From an uncultured Neomegalonema sp. (GTDB lineage Bacteria > Pseudomonadota > Alphaproteobacteria > Rhodobacterales > Rhodobacteraceae), in NCBI GenBank assembly GCA_937911325.1, contig CALDSD010000091.1:62001-126000 (forward strand): a stretch of 64,000 nt of DNA. The letters are read 5' to 3'. A program made the translations under genes and the position numbers. Position 1 is the stretch's first letter. Each line of letters begins with the position of its first letter. Shown in pieces: positions 42,550 through 51,506 of the stretch. The notes beneath the pieces were generated by a model. The model saw only the letters and a list, made by a program, of their open reading frames with translations. It was not told where the DNA came from and searched no databases.

Positions 42550-43224
42550 ATGACGTTCTCGATTGTAGCCCGTTGCGCAGACACTGGAATGTTTGGGCTT
42601 GCGGTTTCTTCCTCCTCGCCAGCGGTCGCCGCGAGATGTTCCTACACCCAGGCCGGGGTCGGAGCAGTCGCGAGCCAGAACGTCACCGATCCGACCCTTG
42701 GCCCCCGGGCGCTCGAACTGATGGCCCATGGCGCCAGCGCCGCCGAGGCCGTCGAAATTCTGGTTCGAACCAGCGAGCACATGGCGTATCGGCAGGTGTT
42801 GGCGGTTGATACGGCGGGCGGCTCTGCGATCCATTCGGGCGCGAACGCGCTTGGGGTTTGGGCTGAGGCGAAGGGACCTGACGTCGCCTGCGGCGGGAAC
42901 CTCCTCGCCAGCGAGAACGTGCCGCAGGCGATGGTGGATTCGTTTGCCGAGTCTTCGGGCCATCTGGGGGATCGGCTGATTGCCGTAATGAAGGCTGCCC
43001 TATCGGCTGGCGGCGAGGCGGGACCGGTTCACTCCGCTGGGATGAAGCTGGTGCACGACGTTCCGTGGCCGGTTGCGGATCTGCGGGTCGACTGGAGCGA
43101 TGACGATCCAATCGAAGAACTCGCCAGGATATGGGATATATACAAGCCACAGCTGGGTGATTACGTCACGCGCGCCCTCGATCCGTCGCAAGCGCCGAGT
43201 TATGGCGTGGCGGGCGATGTTTGA
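42550..43224 (+). CDS. DUF1028 family protein
   Basis: 224 residues matching the DUF1028 family: the N-terminus MTFSIVARCADTGMFGLAVS, the GAVASQNVTDPTLGPRALEL segment and CGGNLLAS near 120. The fold is related to Ntn hydrolases. These proteins occur in catabolic operons with RidA and oxygenases, and an amidohydrolase role has been proposed but not established here. It is the last gene of the plus-strand oxygenase cluster, 18 bases after the interrupted Rieske gene. Confidence 0.82.
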   Translation: MTFSIVARCADTGMFGLAVSSSSPAVAARCSYTQAGVGAVASQNVTDPTLGPRALELMAHGASAAEAVEILVRTSEHMAYRQVLAVDTAGGSAIHSGANALGVWAEAKGPDVACGGNLLASENVPQAMVDSFAESSGHLGDRLIAVMKAALSAGGEAGPVHSAGMKLVHDVPWPVADLRVDWSDDDPIEELARIWDIYKPQLGDYVTRALDPSQAPSYGVAGDV

Positions 43225-43270
43225 ATTCGTGGTGAATTCGCCTGCGAGCTTTTCAGCGACTTTTCGGCGC

Positions 43271-44317
43271 TCAGGAGATCAGCTCAGCGGTGGGCGCAGC
43301 CTGGTAGAGTTTGGCGACAACTTCCGTTCGGTTGTTCACGCCAAACTTCTTGATGATCTGGTGCACGTGCACTTTCACTGTTGATTCCGTCATCGAGAGC
43401 TTTCTGGCGATCTGCTTGTTCGCCGCGCCTTTGATCAAAAGCCGCAAGACCTCTTGCTGCCGGTTCGTCAGCGTCGAGATTTCGTGCTTCAGCTTGCTCT
43501 CAGCCGGCGTGAGCGAACACGGCGCCGGCTCTATCTCCAGAGCCTCTTCTTCCTCTGCGATATCGTCGAATTCATCTTCCAAAGCGTCTCGCAATTCGTC
43601 TTTCCGTGCGGCGCAAGGCCTTTCCGGTAAAGAGTTTTCGCTTGCGCGCCAAACGGGTATGCGATCGGTTTTCTGTCGCTGGCACGGTATATTGAGATCG
43701 GATCGCGCCGGATTCATCGGGCCTTCCGGCGCGTCGCGCAGACGTTGGGCATGGACGTCAAACGTCGTGGGCGCGGTCTCTTGTTTCGGACGCCGCTTGA
43801 CCGGTCCGGCGGCTCTGTTCGCGTCGGACTTGGGCGCCGGGGTGCGAGCCGGTTCGCCGGACCCGCCGGAATCTCCGCTGTATCGCTCTACCGCCGCCTG
43901 AAGCGCCGTGGGCGGGAAGTAGGATCCCCCATGGCGGAGGAAGTTCAGGCAGTGCACCGCGAAATCCGTATCGAGCGAGGTCGGGAGGTAGGCTGCGGCC
44001 CCAAGGCGGAGAGCTGCAAGCGTTTCGTCCGCGTCCTCGCGCTCGCCGATGATCGCCAAAGGCGTGTCGGGGGCGACGCCGCGCAGCATCCGAACGGATT
44101 GTTTGTTCTGTGTATCTTCGAGCGAGCTGCCGCCGACGCTGAGGAGAATGAGCTGTTGCCCGTCGTCGACTTCCAAGTGATCTGACGCATCAGGCACATC
44201 GAAATCGAGTACTTCAGTTTCGGAATTTATAAGCCAGCCAAGCAAGAACGAGTGAAGGGCGGCTCGCCGCAATGGCGAGTTGTCAACTAGAAGAACGCTG
44301 TTCTTTGCGGCCTTCAC
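43271..44317 (-). CDS. LuxR/FixJ-type regulator with degenerate receiver
   Basis: 348 residues. An N-terminal receiver-like domain (1-145) has the expected opening NSVLLVDNSPLRRAALHSFL, but the phosphoacceptor strand reads LILLSVGGSS, with Ser where Asp is expected. A long, charged low-complexity linker follows (about 145-270, with DALEDEFDDIAEEEEALEIE). The C-terminal LuxR helix-turn-helix (LTNRQQEVLRLLIKGAANKQ then TESTVKVHVHQIIKKFGVNN) is intact. It starts at GTG with GGAGGGGG upstream. Placed next to the secretion genes, it may control them by a signal other than phosphorylation. Confidence 0.85.
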   Translation of the reverse strand: MKAAKNSVLLVDNSPLRRAALHSFLLGWLINSETEVLDFDVPDASDHLEVDDGQQLILLSVGGSSLEDTQNKQSVRMLRGVAPDTPLAIIGEREDADETLAALRLGAAAYLPTSLDTDFAVHCLNFLRHGGSYFPPTALQAAVERYSGDSGGSGEPARTPAPKSDANRAAGPVKRRPKQETAPTTFDVHAQRLRDAPEGPMNPARSDLNIPCQRQKTDRIPVWRASENSLPERPCAARKDELRDALEDEFDDIAEEEEALEIEPAPCSLTPAESKLKHEISTLTNRQQEVLRLLIKGAANKQIARKLSMTESTVKVHVHQIIKKFGVNNRTEVVAKLYQAAPTAELIS

Positions 44318-44836
44318 TTGCCCCCTCCATTCAAAATACGAAATTGTTTCGCAATCATTCTACGGATCACGTTTTTACTACATTCGTAATTCAACTTTGG
44401 ATGTTGGTTAACTTTAGCTGAAATTGATGCCTCGGTGAAACTTTTTTCCACAACAATCTCGCAGGATGGTCGCCAAAGCGGGCTCAGACCTTGGAGTGGT
44501 TGAGCGAAAGCAAGATCCTTCCTCTTCCAGAAGTGGGACAAAATCACTGAGATCCTTGAAGAAATGACCGAAATAGTTGCAGCGCGAGTGGATCGATCAG
44601 CAAAATGTCCGTTATTCAGATTGAAATCCATGGGTTTTTCAGCACGCGATTGTAGTTGTCGGGCGGAGCGAGTTCGGTGGATTCTCACACTTCTGTGGAA
44701 TAATACACATCTCGCATTTCGTGAACAATGTAACAAAACGTCTTCAGCGCCGGTGGGCTGACGTCTTTTCGACCCCCCGGGTCGGAGAAGTGTGATTCGA
44801 ATCACACTTTGGAGGATTTGGCTTGGCGCGGTCATC
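44318..44836. promoter_or_regulatory. AT-rich regulator promoter region with perfect CRP-type palindrome
   Basis: 519 bases with clearly lower GC than the neighbours. At 44788-44809 there is a perfect 22-base palindrome, AAGTGTGATTC followed by its complement GAATCACACTT, containing TGTGA-N6-TCACA, the CRP/FNR-family core. It is 27 bases past the HlyD-gene stop and about 470 bases upstream of the LuxR start. One 173-codon minus frame crosses the region but lacks coding bias and was not kept. Confidence 0.6.
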
Positions 44837-46381
44837 TCAGGTCTCCCGCATGCCGCGCCGGATCGCGCTCTCGATCGGTTCTAGAAGATAGTCGAGCAGC
44901 GTCCGGGTCTCGGTGACGATCAGAACTTCCGCGGGCATTCCAGGAACGACCGTCAGCGGCGGCTCCATCTGCGTGAGGGCCCCGAGGTCGGCGCCCACGC
45001 GCACTTCGTAGTGAACCTTTCCAGACGCCTCGTCCATCTTGCGATAAGCGGATATGGCGAGGACCTCGCCCTCCACTTCCGGGACGGTTCGCGCCGGAAA
45101 CGCGGAAAAGCGGACGCGCGCCGTCTGCCCCGTCTCGACAATATCGACGTCGACGACAGAAATCTTGGCGGTGACGATCAGCTGTTCGTCCATCGGAACG
45201 ATCTGCAGGATCTCCGCGCCGGGAGACACGACGCCGCCTTCGGTTTTGTAGGCGAGGTTGAAAACGCGGCCTGCAGTCGGCGCCCGAACCGTCGCCCGGT
45301 CTATGATGTCCTGTTCCGCCGCAAGCCGTTCGCTTACGTCGATAAGCTCCTCTTCAATCGCTGCGAGACGTTCTTCGTGCTCTTCGGCGAGCGAGGATTC
45401 ATGCGCCTGTAATTCCAGCCGGGACTCTGAGATTTGCCGCGACACCTGACCTATATCGGCCAGGCCGCCGTCGCGGGCGCCGACCAGTTCTGATCGACGA
45501 CGCTCAATCTCCAGCAGCCGCAAAGGCGCGATCAGCGCTTTCTCCGCCAGGATACGTTTTGCCGCGAGTTCCTCGTCGAGCAAAACGATCCGCTCCTCAA
45601 GGCTGTTCACGCGGCTCTTCGCGCCTAGGATGCGTTCCTGGTAGCCGCGCACGCGCTCATCGATCGTTGCGGCTCGCATCCGGCGACTGTTCTCGCGGCT
45701 CTTTATAAGCTCATGCTGCCGGTCAAACGTCTCCCGCAGCCGAGCCTCGGCCAGCGGCGCCGTTCTGAGTTCCAGCTCCTCCAGAGCGCTTGCCGCGTCG
45801 CCCGCTACGATAAAGGCGGCGATGCCCTGAGGGTGATCGCCCCGGATCAACGCGAGCTCGCCCAACCGACGCTCCCGCTCGAGCAGTAATGAAGCGCGAC
45901 GACCCATCAGGGCGGCGGCTTTCGCTTTGGCTTTCAGGTTCTCAACTTGCAAAAGCGGCTCGCCGGCGTCGACGGCCTGGCCCTCTCGGACAAAGATCTC
46001 ACGGATCACGCCGCCTTCGAGGTGCTGAACGACGCGGCGATCTCCTTCTGGCTGCACTTCTCCCTCGGCGACCGCGCCGCCGGCCAAAGGCGCTGTCGCG
46101 GCCCAGAAGCCGAAACCTCCGATCAGGGCGAAGGCTGCGGCCAGTCCGAAATGCCGCAACATGCGCAACCGCGTTCTCAGATCGGTTGAGGCGTCGACAT
46201 CTCTCAGATGGCGGCCGGCGGCGTAGTCCGCAGCCATATCCGCCGCCGCAGCGATCGGCGGTTCGCCAGAGCGCGCTCTCTCCTCGGCGCGGGCCGCCAT
46301 CGCTGGGTTCGTTTCGGCCGGATCGGATTTGCCGCTTTCGGCGACGTGCGTTTTGCTCGGTTGGAGATCTGGAGGGGTCAT
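44837..46381 (-). CDS. Type I secretion periplasmic adaptor (HlyD family)
   Basis: 514 residues: a cytoplasmic N-terminal tail (about 1-75), one membrane helix (FGLAAAFALIGGFGFWAATA near 78-97), a lipoyl half (VVQHLEGGVIREIFVREGQA), a long coiled coil (about 150-380) and the second half with PAGRVFNLAYKTEGG-like and VPEVEGEVLAIS segments. It links the ABC exporter to an outer-membrane channel. It overlaps the ABC gene by four bases (ATGA). No TolC-type gene is adjacent. Confidence 0.92.
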   Translation of the reverse strand: MTPPDLQPSKTHVAESGKSDPAETNPAMAARAEERARSGEPPIAAAADMAADYAAGRHLRDVDASTDLRTRLRMLRHFGLAAAFALIGGFGFWAATAPLAGGAVAEGEVQPEGDRRVVQHLEGGVIREIFVREGQAVDAGEPLLQVENLKAKAKAAALMGRRASLLLERERRLGELALIRGDHPQGIAAFIVAGDAASALEELELRTAPLAEARLRETFDRQHELIKSRENSRRMRAATIDERVRGYQERILGAKSRVNSLEERIVLLDEELAAKRILAEKALIAPLRLLEIERRRSELVGARDGGLADIGQVSRQISESRLELQAHESSLAEEHEERLAAIEEELIDVSERLAAEQDIIDRATVRAPTAGRVFNLAYKTEGGVVSPGAEILQIVPMDEQLIVTAKISVVDVDIVETGQTARVRFSAFPARTVPEVEGEVLAISAYRKMDEASGKVHYEVRVGADLGALTQMEPPLTVVPGMPAEVLIVTETRTLLDYLLEPIESAIRRGMRET

Positions 46382-48783
46382 TGGCCTCTCTCCTCGTCGG
46401 GACGGTTCTTTCGCCCGGAAAGGTCGCCGGCTCGATCGCCCGGGTTTTCAATCGGGACAAGGACAGCTTCGGCGTCGATCGTGTTGTCGTCGTCCGGCGT
46501 CGAGAGCATCCGCGTCGAACGCTCCCCCCAGGCGCGGAGGCGATTGGCGAAACCGTCCGTCAACCGGATGCCGTCGTTGGACTTCGCGTCGACCAGACGT
46601 TTCAGCTCCGCCGCGCAAGCGGTTAGCGCGACTTTGGTCGCCGGCTCCAATTCGGGCGGTTTGGGGCGAACAGGCGGTTCTGAGGGCGCGGTCGGCTTGG
46701 GGCGTACGTCGAAGTCAGAGACTTTCGAGGTCTGCATGCTCGCCGGATCTGCGAGATTCTGTGGGGTTTGCTGCGCGGCGAGCCCTGCATCCGCACACCG
46801 TGTTTGACCCGGATCCGGCGAGGAAGGTTTGTCTGCGTGCCGCACGGGCTCGGTCTGGGGCGAGCGCGCTGGGTTGGGCGGGGATGCCGCGGTCTCATTC
46901 ACCGATTGCGCCTGACGCTGTTGCTGCGCCCCGTGCGGAGCCGCCTCTGCTTGGCTCGCCTCCGGACGGCCGCGCTGCAGACGCGAAAGAACATGATCGC
47001 GCGGACCATAGTCGGCGACGACGCCGCGGTTGAGCAGCAGCACCTTGTCGGCCTCTTCGATCGTTGAGGCGCGGTGACCGACGATCACGACCGTGACGCC
47101 GCGCTCTTTGAGTTTGCGCAGCGACTCGACCAGCGCCATCTCGCCCTCGTTGTCGAGGTTCGAGTTCGGCTCATCGAGCACCACAAACGACGGGTTCCCA
47201 AAGATCGCCCGCGCCAGTCCGATGCGTTGCGCCTGGCCGCCCGAAAGGTTGAGGCCGCCGGGACCGATCTTCGTGTCGTAGGCGCGCGGCAGCCGCATGA
47301 TCATCTCGTGGGCGCCGGCGAGTTGCGCCGCATCCGCCACTTCCTCTGGCGAGGTTTCGCGGAACCGCGCGATGTTCTCGCGGATCGTGCCGGAAAACAG
47401 ATGCACCTTCTGGCTCATATAGCCGATCGCGCCGCCGAGCTGATCTTCGTCCCAACTCTCGAGCCGCGCGCCGTCGAGGCGGATCTCGCCGGCCTTGCGG
47501 CCGCCGCCGCCGCCGACAAGCAAGTTGCAAAGGGTGGATTTTCCAGCGCCGGACGGCCCGATGATCGCGAGCGCCTCGCCTGGAGAGACATGCAGAGAAA
47601 TGTTGTTGAGGAGAAGCTGCGCGCCGGCTGGCGCCGCGACGGAGACACGGTCCACGACCAGTTCGCCGCGCGGCGCCGGTAGGGCTGATTTCTCGCCGGG
47701 GTCGGGGTAGGCGCGGAGCAGATCCTTGATGCGCTGATGCGCCAGGCGGACATTGACGAAGGCGCGCCACGCGCTCATCGCCTGTTCCACCGGTGCGAGC
47801 GCGCGGCCCAACAGAATAGACGCCGCGACCATGCCGCCCGGCGTCAGTTCACCCGCCAGCACCAGCATCGCCCCCGTGCCCAGGATCGCAATCTGCACCG
47901 CCATCCGGACGAACTTTGAGATTGCGACGATGACGCCGCCGCGCTCGCCGACCTGACGGGCGGAGAACATCGAGGATAGCTGGTGGCCGCGCCACCGCCG
48001 GGTCAGCTCACGCTCCATGCCCAGCGACCGCAGCTCGCGCGAGTTCTGCACCATCTCTTGAGCAACCGCCATCGCCGCGCCCTGAGATTGCGATGAGTTT
48101 TGAACGATGCTCCGCGTGACTTTTTCGTTCGCAAGGCTGAGCAGAAACAGCGCGATCGCCGAGCTGAGGGCGACCATGCCGAGATATGGGTGCAGCAGCC
48201 AGACGAGGAGCACGAAGATCGGCGCCCATGGCGCGTCAAAAAACGCCGAGAGATTGTTGCTCGATAGAAATCCCTGGATCCGGCTCACATCGCCCAGCGA
48301 GCGTGCGTCGCGCGAGTTCTCGCTCAGCCCGCGACGTACTTCTGCCGCCAGGCACAGCGGGCCAAGCCACTCGGCCAGCCAGCAGCCCATCCGAGTGGCC
48401 ATCGCACTGCGAAGCGCTTCGAAAATCCCCAGAAACAGAAGGCAGCCGATCGCGATCGCGGTCAGCATCAGCAGGGTTTCGACCTGACCGCTGGTCAGCA
48501 CGCGATCGTACACCTGCAGCATGTAGAGCGGCCCGGTAAGCACCAGAATATTGATGATGGCGCTGAACAGGCCAAGGGTGACGAAAACCGCCCGGCAAGG
48601 ACGCAATATCTCATCGACTGTCTTCGGTGTCGCGGCGCCTTTCGAGGCAGCTCTTGCGGGAAGGGTTTCGTCGCGGCGTCTCCGCCAGGTCAGGCGGCGC
48701 ATGGCGCGCGAAAAGAAATGCTCGCGTCCATTCTGAGGATGACGGATCTCCGACGCACAGTTCGTCTGCATCAAGCTCATCAT
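46378..48783 (-). CDS. Type I secretion ABC transporter (PrtD-like) with long C-terminal tail
   Basis: About 801 residues from ATG 48783; a TTG at 48876 would add 31. Six membrane helices precede a nucleotide-binding domain with Walker A IIGPSGAGKSTLCNLLVGG, signature NLSGGQAQRIGLARA and Walker B FVVLDEPNSNLDNEGE. The core ends near GPRDHVLSRL, then a tail of about 210 residues follows: Pro/Ala/Gln-rich, then an AELKRLVDAKSNDG segment. PrtD proteins usually end soon after the ATPase domain, so this tail is unusual. It exports unfolded proteins, likely the two acidic proteins encoded just upstream. Confidence 0.88.
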   Translation of the reverse strand: MMSLMQTNCASEIRHPQNGREHFFSRAMRRLTWRRRRDETLPARAASKGAATPKTVDEILRPCRAVFVTLGLFSAIINILVLTGPLYMLQVYDRVLTSGQVETLLMLTAIAIGCLLFLGIFEALRSAMATRMGCWLAEWLGPLCLAAEVRRGLSENSRDARSLGDVSRIQGFLSSNNLSAFFDAPWAPIFVLLVWLLHPYLGMVALSSAIALFLLSLANEKVTRSIVQNSSQSQGAAMAVAQEMVQNSRELRSLGMERELTRRWRGHQLSSMFSARQVGERGGVIVAISKFVRMAVQIAILGTGAMLVLAGELTPGGMVAASILLGRALAPVEQAMSAWRAFVNVRLAHQRIKDLLRAYPDPGEKSALPAPRGELVVDRVSVAAPAGAQLLLNNISLHVSPGEALAIIGPSGAGKSTLCNLLVGGGGGRKAGEIRLDGARLESWDEDQLGGAIGYMSQKVHLFSGTIRENIARFRETSPEEVADAAQLAGAHEMIMRLPRAYDTKIGPGGLNLSGGQAQRIGLARAIFGNPSFVVLDEPNSNLDNEGEMALVESLRKLKERGVTVVIVGHRASTIEEADKVLLLNRGVVADYGPRDHVLSRLQRGRPEASQAEAAPHGAQQQRQAQSVNETAASPPNPARSPQTEPVRHADKPSSPDPGQTRCADAGLAAQQTPQNLADPASMQTSKVSDFDVRPKPTAPSEPPVRPKPPELEPATKVALTACAAELKRLVDAKSNDGIRLTDGFANRLRAWGERSTRMLSTPDDDNTIDAEAVLVPIENPGDRAGDLSGRKNRPDEERGQ

Positions 48784-48956
48784 CCCACCGATCTTTATGT
48801 CGCCGGCTGGCCGGCTGTCGCGCTCTGGCGCTCTGCGGTCGAATGAACTCCGCCGATCGATAGACGCGCGGTTCAAGAACTAAACGAAAGATGCGGCTGA
48901 CGTTGGGGCGCCAGCCGCGACCTCGGCGGAGCGGGATCCGCCGAGGCCTTGGGCGA

Positions 48957-49457
48957 TCAGAAGTAGCTGTGACCGCCGCTGTAGAAGTAGTCGTCGCCGC
49001 CGCCGGTATCGCCGCCGCCAACGCCGTCAGCGCCCGATGCGCTGAAGCCGCCGAGATGGACCGACTCGTCTTTGACGTCGATGTCGATCGTCGTTTCGGC
49101 GAGCGTGTTGGTGCCGAGCGCTTCGGCGCCAGCCAGACCCGAGGTCAGGTGGTCGTCGGTCAGCAGGATGGCCTGAGTGGTCGCGGCCGAACCAATGCCT
49201 TCCGCCGCAAACGAGTCGAGGATCAGCTCGCTCGCAACAATGTCCAGGCCTTCCTTGTCGTATTTGTAGTCTTTGTCGCTACCACCTGAGTAGTGCTTTG
49301 GGTCGTTCTCGTAGACTTTGATGGAGCCAAGGGCCTTACCAAAGTTGCCGTCGAGGTCTTGTTCTAGAGATGTCTTAACCCGGATGTCTTCGTCGACGTA
49401 CAGGTCAGTTTTCCCTTTCCAAGAAACGTCATATGGCTTGTACCAGCTGATTCCCAT
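48957..49457 (-). CDS. Small acidic protein, likely type I secretion cargo
   Basis: 166 residues with no membrane segment or Sec signal. It is acidic (many Asp/Glu), has a soluble first half (SWYKPYDVSWKGKTDLYVDE and on), then an ILLTDDHLTSGLAGAEALGT segment, and ends in a Gly/Asp/Tyr-rich tail (GGGDTGGGDDYFYSGGHSYF). A glycine-rich acidic C-terminus ending in aromatic residues suits uncleaved C-terminal signals of type I cargo, though RTX nonapeptides are not seen. AGGAGT lies seven bases before the ATG. It sits directly upstream of the ABC exporter gene. I do not recognise the family. Confidence 0.65.
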   Translation of the reverse strand: MGISWYKPYDVSWKGKTDLYVDEDIRVKTSLEQDLDGNFGKALGSIKVYENDPKHYSGGSDKDYKYDKEGLDIVASELILDSFAAEGIGSAATTQAILLTDDHLTSGLAGAEALGTNTLAETTIDIDVKDESVHLGGFSASGADGVGGGDTGGGDDYFYSGGHSYF

Positions 49458-49845
49458 TGTTTTACTCCTAGCATTGCTAACATGACATCATGCGCGGTTC
49501 GCTCGATCGTAAAATACAGACATTAGGAACTCTGTTTTTCTGATCGTGCCCTTTTATTCTCTCAGAACTCGTCTCGTTTAGAAGCGATAAAAAGGACCTC
49601 AAACAGATTTGTGGATCATTTAGAGATACGTTTACAAACTGGATTTTGGATAATGCCCCAAAGATCTTAAATATAAACCTTTGGTTTATTTCGAATACTT
49701 TGTGACGACTTTAACCCCGGAGGACCTGTTATCCTCCGAGGCTGAAGCGCACCCTACGGCGCGAGTGTCGATATCCGTCCTAATGGCGGCTGCGGCTGTC
49801 GGGGACGGACAACCCGGCGCCGCAACCCGCCATGGTCGAAACGGT
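49458..49845. promoter_or_regulatory. AT-rich intergenic region with palindrome and terminator
   Basis: 388 bases, AT-rich. ATAAACC-ttt-GGTTTAT at 49673-49689 is a perfect 7+3+7 palindrome and a candidate regulator site for the small cargo gene. CCCCGGAGGA / TCCTCCGAGG with a 7-base loop at 49715-49741 forms a 10-bp stem with one wobble pair, placed to terminate the upstream large cargo gene. No gene is supported here. Confidence 0.5.
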
Positions 49846-51327
49846 TTAGAAGACGTCGATTCCGATCCCGGCGTTCGCCGTGGCGACCGCGGCGCCCGGA
49901 TCCGTCTGGGTCAGCGCCCCGCCGGTGGTCAGAATGTCGCCGAAGTCGTAGTCGTCGTAGAAGGTGCTATCAAACTGGGCCGTCGCGTTTGTGCCGATGT
50001 CGACGTCCGCGTCGCCGCGGGTGAAGTCGAGACCGGGGTTCAGCGTCCGGATCAGGTACTGGCTGTTGAAGTCTCCGCCGACCGAACGGACTGCGATGAT
50101 CGGTCCGTTGGCGAAGTCGAAGCCGGGATAGTTGACTGCGTGGATCGCCGTGGTCGAGACCGTTTGCTGCTGCTGTCCCAGGACGCCAAAGTCCTGATTG
50201 TGTTGATACACAATCACCACATCCGCGCCGGAGACGTCCGCGCCAGAGGTCGACGTCACGTCCTCTCCCTCGGCGACGAATGTCGCCTGCCCCGAGATCA
50301 GGTCGGCGGACGGCGTCTGATATCCTAGCGTGCCGGCAAAGCCGTTTGCGTAGGCGTTCAAGCCGAGCGCCGCCGAACCGCCGCCGACCGTCGCCTGCAG
50401 GGGGGCGCCGTCCTCTGGAACCAAATCGTTGAAAATGCTGATGCTCGGTCCGAGCAAGCTAAAATTGCCAATACCTGTGGGCATGTCCGTCATCTCCAAG
50501 TAGGTCTGTTGCAGGGCTGAATTCGCCGCGGTGGCGAAGTCGTGGGTGAAGTCAGTCGGCATCAGTGAATCGAAGAGCTCGTCGAGCGAGACGCCGAGGA
50601 TGCTTTCAAAGTCCAGGTCATGACTTGAGAGGGGCCCGATGGAGCTGGGGTTCAGCGCCCCCAGCGACTCCAATCGACCTTCGAGCGCATCGATGACGCT
50701 CTGAACGTTGGTGTAACTCGGTCGATCGAACAGGCCCAAGGCGCCGAGCTGGCCGTAATAAGCGCCAAAACCTAGGCCGCCCAGATCGAGATCCACATAT
50801 CCTGCGCCAGCTGGTCCGTTCGCCGTCGTGGCGGCTGCGGCGCCGCCCTGAACAAAAGCGCCGTTCGCGCCATGATGATGTTGCGCCGCCGCTGCGGTGT
50901 AGGCTTCGGGAGCGGGCGGCGGCGCGTCGGCGAAGACGGCGTCATCGGCCGGGAGTGGAGCTGATGCAGCGTCGTCCGCCTGTGCTGGGGTCTGCTTTTT
51001 CGATGACTTTGCAGTGGTCGCGGGCGCGCCCGGAGCCAACGCCGGTTGGGGTTCGCGCGGCGCATCCCGGTCGGTGTTTGCGGGCGCTCGCAACCCTTCG
51101 TCCTCCGCCGGCTGCGCGCCGATGTGCTCGGACCCGTCTTGCTCTGGAGAGGCGTCGGCCACGCCGCCGAAGAGCGCCACGGATCCGCCAATCGAGACAA
51201 TCGTCCAGATCGCGTCCTGTGCCGTCGCCTGCATGCGCCCACGGGTTTCGGCGTCGGCGACTGTCTCCGCAGAGCCGGCGCGGCTTCCAACGCCATCAGG
51301 ATGTTTGGTGTTCCTGTCGATCTTCAT
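49846..51327 (-). CDS. Large acidic protein, likely type I secretion cargo
   Basis: 493 residues I do not recognise. A short hydrophobic stretch (IWTIVSIGGSVALFGGV near 40-56) is followed by an Ala/Pro-rich linker (about 60-145) with a small His patch (AQHHHGANG), then a glycine- and Asp-rich region with GGLGFGAYYGQLGALGLF and beta-strand-like segments. The end is acidic with a hydrophobic last turn, ATANAGIGIDVF. There is no classical Sec signal. Composition, size and position two genes above the exporter suggest a secreted surface or matrix protein. It is not homologous by eye to the smaller cargo. Confidence 0.6.
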   Translation of the reverse strand: MKIDRNTKHPDGVGSRAGSAETVADAETRGRMQATAQDAIWTIVSIGGSVALFGGVADASPEQDGSEHIGAQPAEDEGLRAPANTDRDAPREPQPALAPGAPATTAKSSKKQTPAQADDAASAPLPADDAVFADAPPPAPEAYTAAAAQHHHGANGAFVQGGAAAATTANGPAGAGYVDLDLGGLGFGAYYGQLGALGLFDRPSYTNVQSVIDALEGRLESLGALNPSSIGPLSSHDLDFESILGVSLDELFDSLMPTDFTHDFATAANSALQQTYLEMTDMPTGIGNFSLLGPSISIFNDLVPEDGAPLQATVGGGSAALGLNAYANGFAGTLGYQTPSADLISGQATFVAEGEDVTSTSGADVSGADVVIVYQHNQDFGVLGQQQQTVSTTAIHAVNYPGFDFANGPIIAVRSVGGDFNSQYLIRTLNPGLDFTRGDADVDIGTNATAQFDSTFYDDYDFGDILTTGGALTQTDPGAAVATANAGIGIDVF

Positions 51328-51506
51328 TGAGCTGCTGAGCCCACCGTTGTGCGCAAATCTCTTGAGAATTTAGCGGAGATCGCCTCAAAGCGCAGGTCAG
51401 CATCAGGACTAAGAAAAATTCACTTCAAATAACTATCGTTCGTTTTAATCAAACACGACGGGCATCGAACATAACAACTTCAGCCAGTTTGTGCTGAGCT
51501 AAGGTA

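Noticed and set aside
44314-44835. A 173-codon minus-strand frame between the HlyD and LuxR genes.
   Set aside because: AT-rich, no protein-like pattern, runs through the LuxR ribosome site and the CRP-type palindrome.
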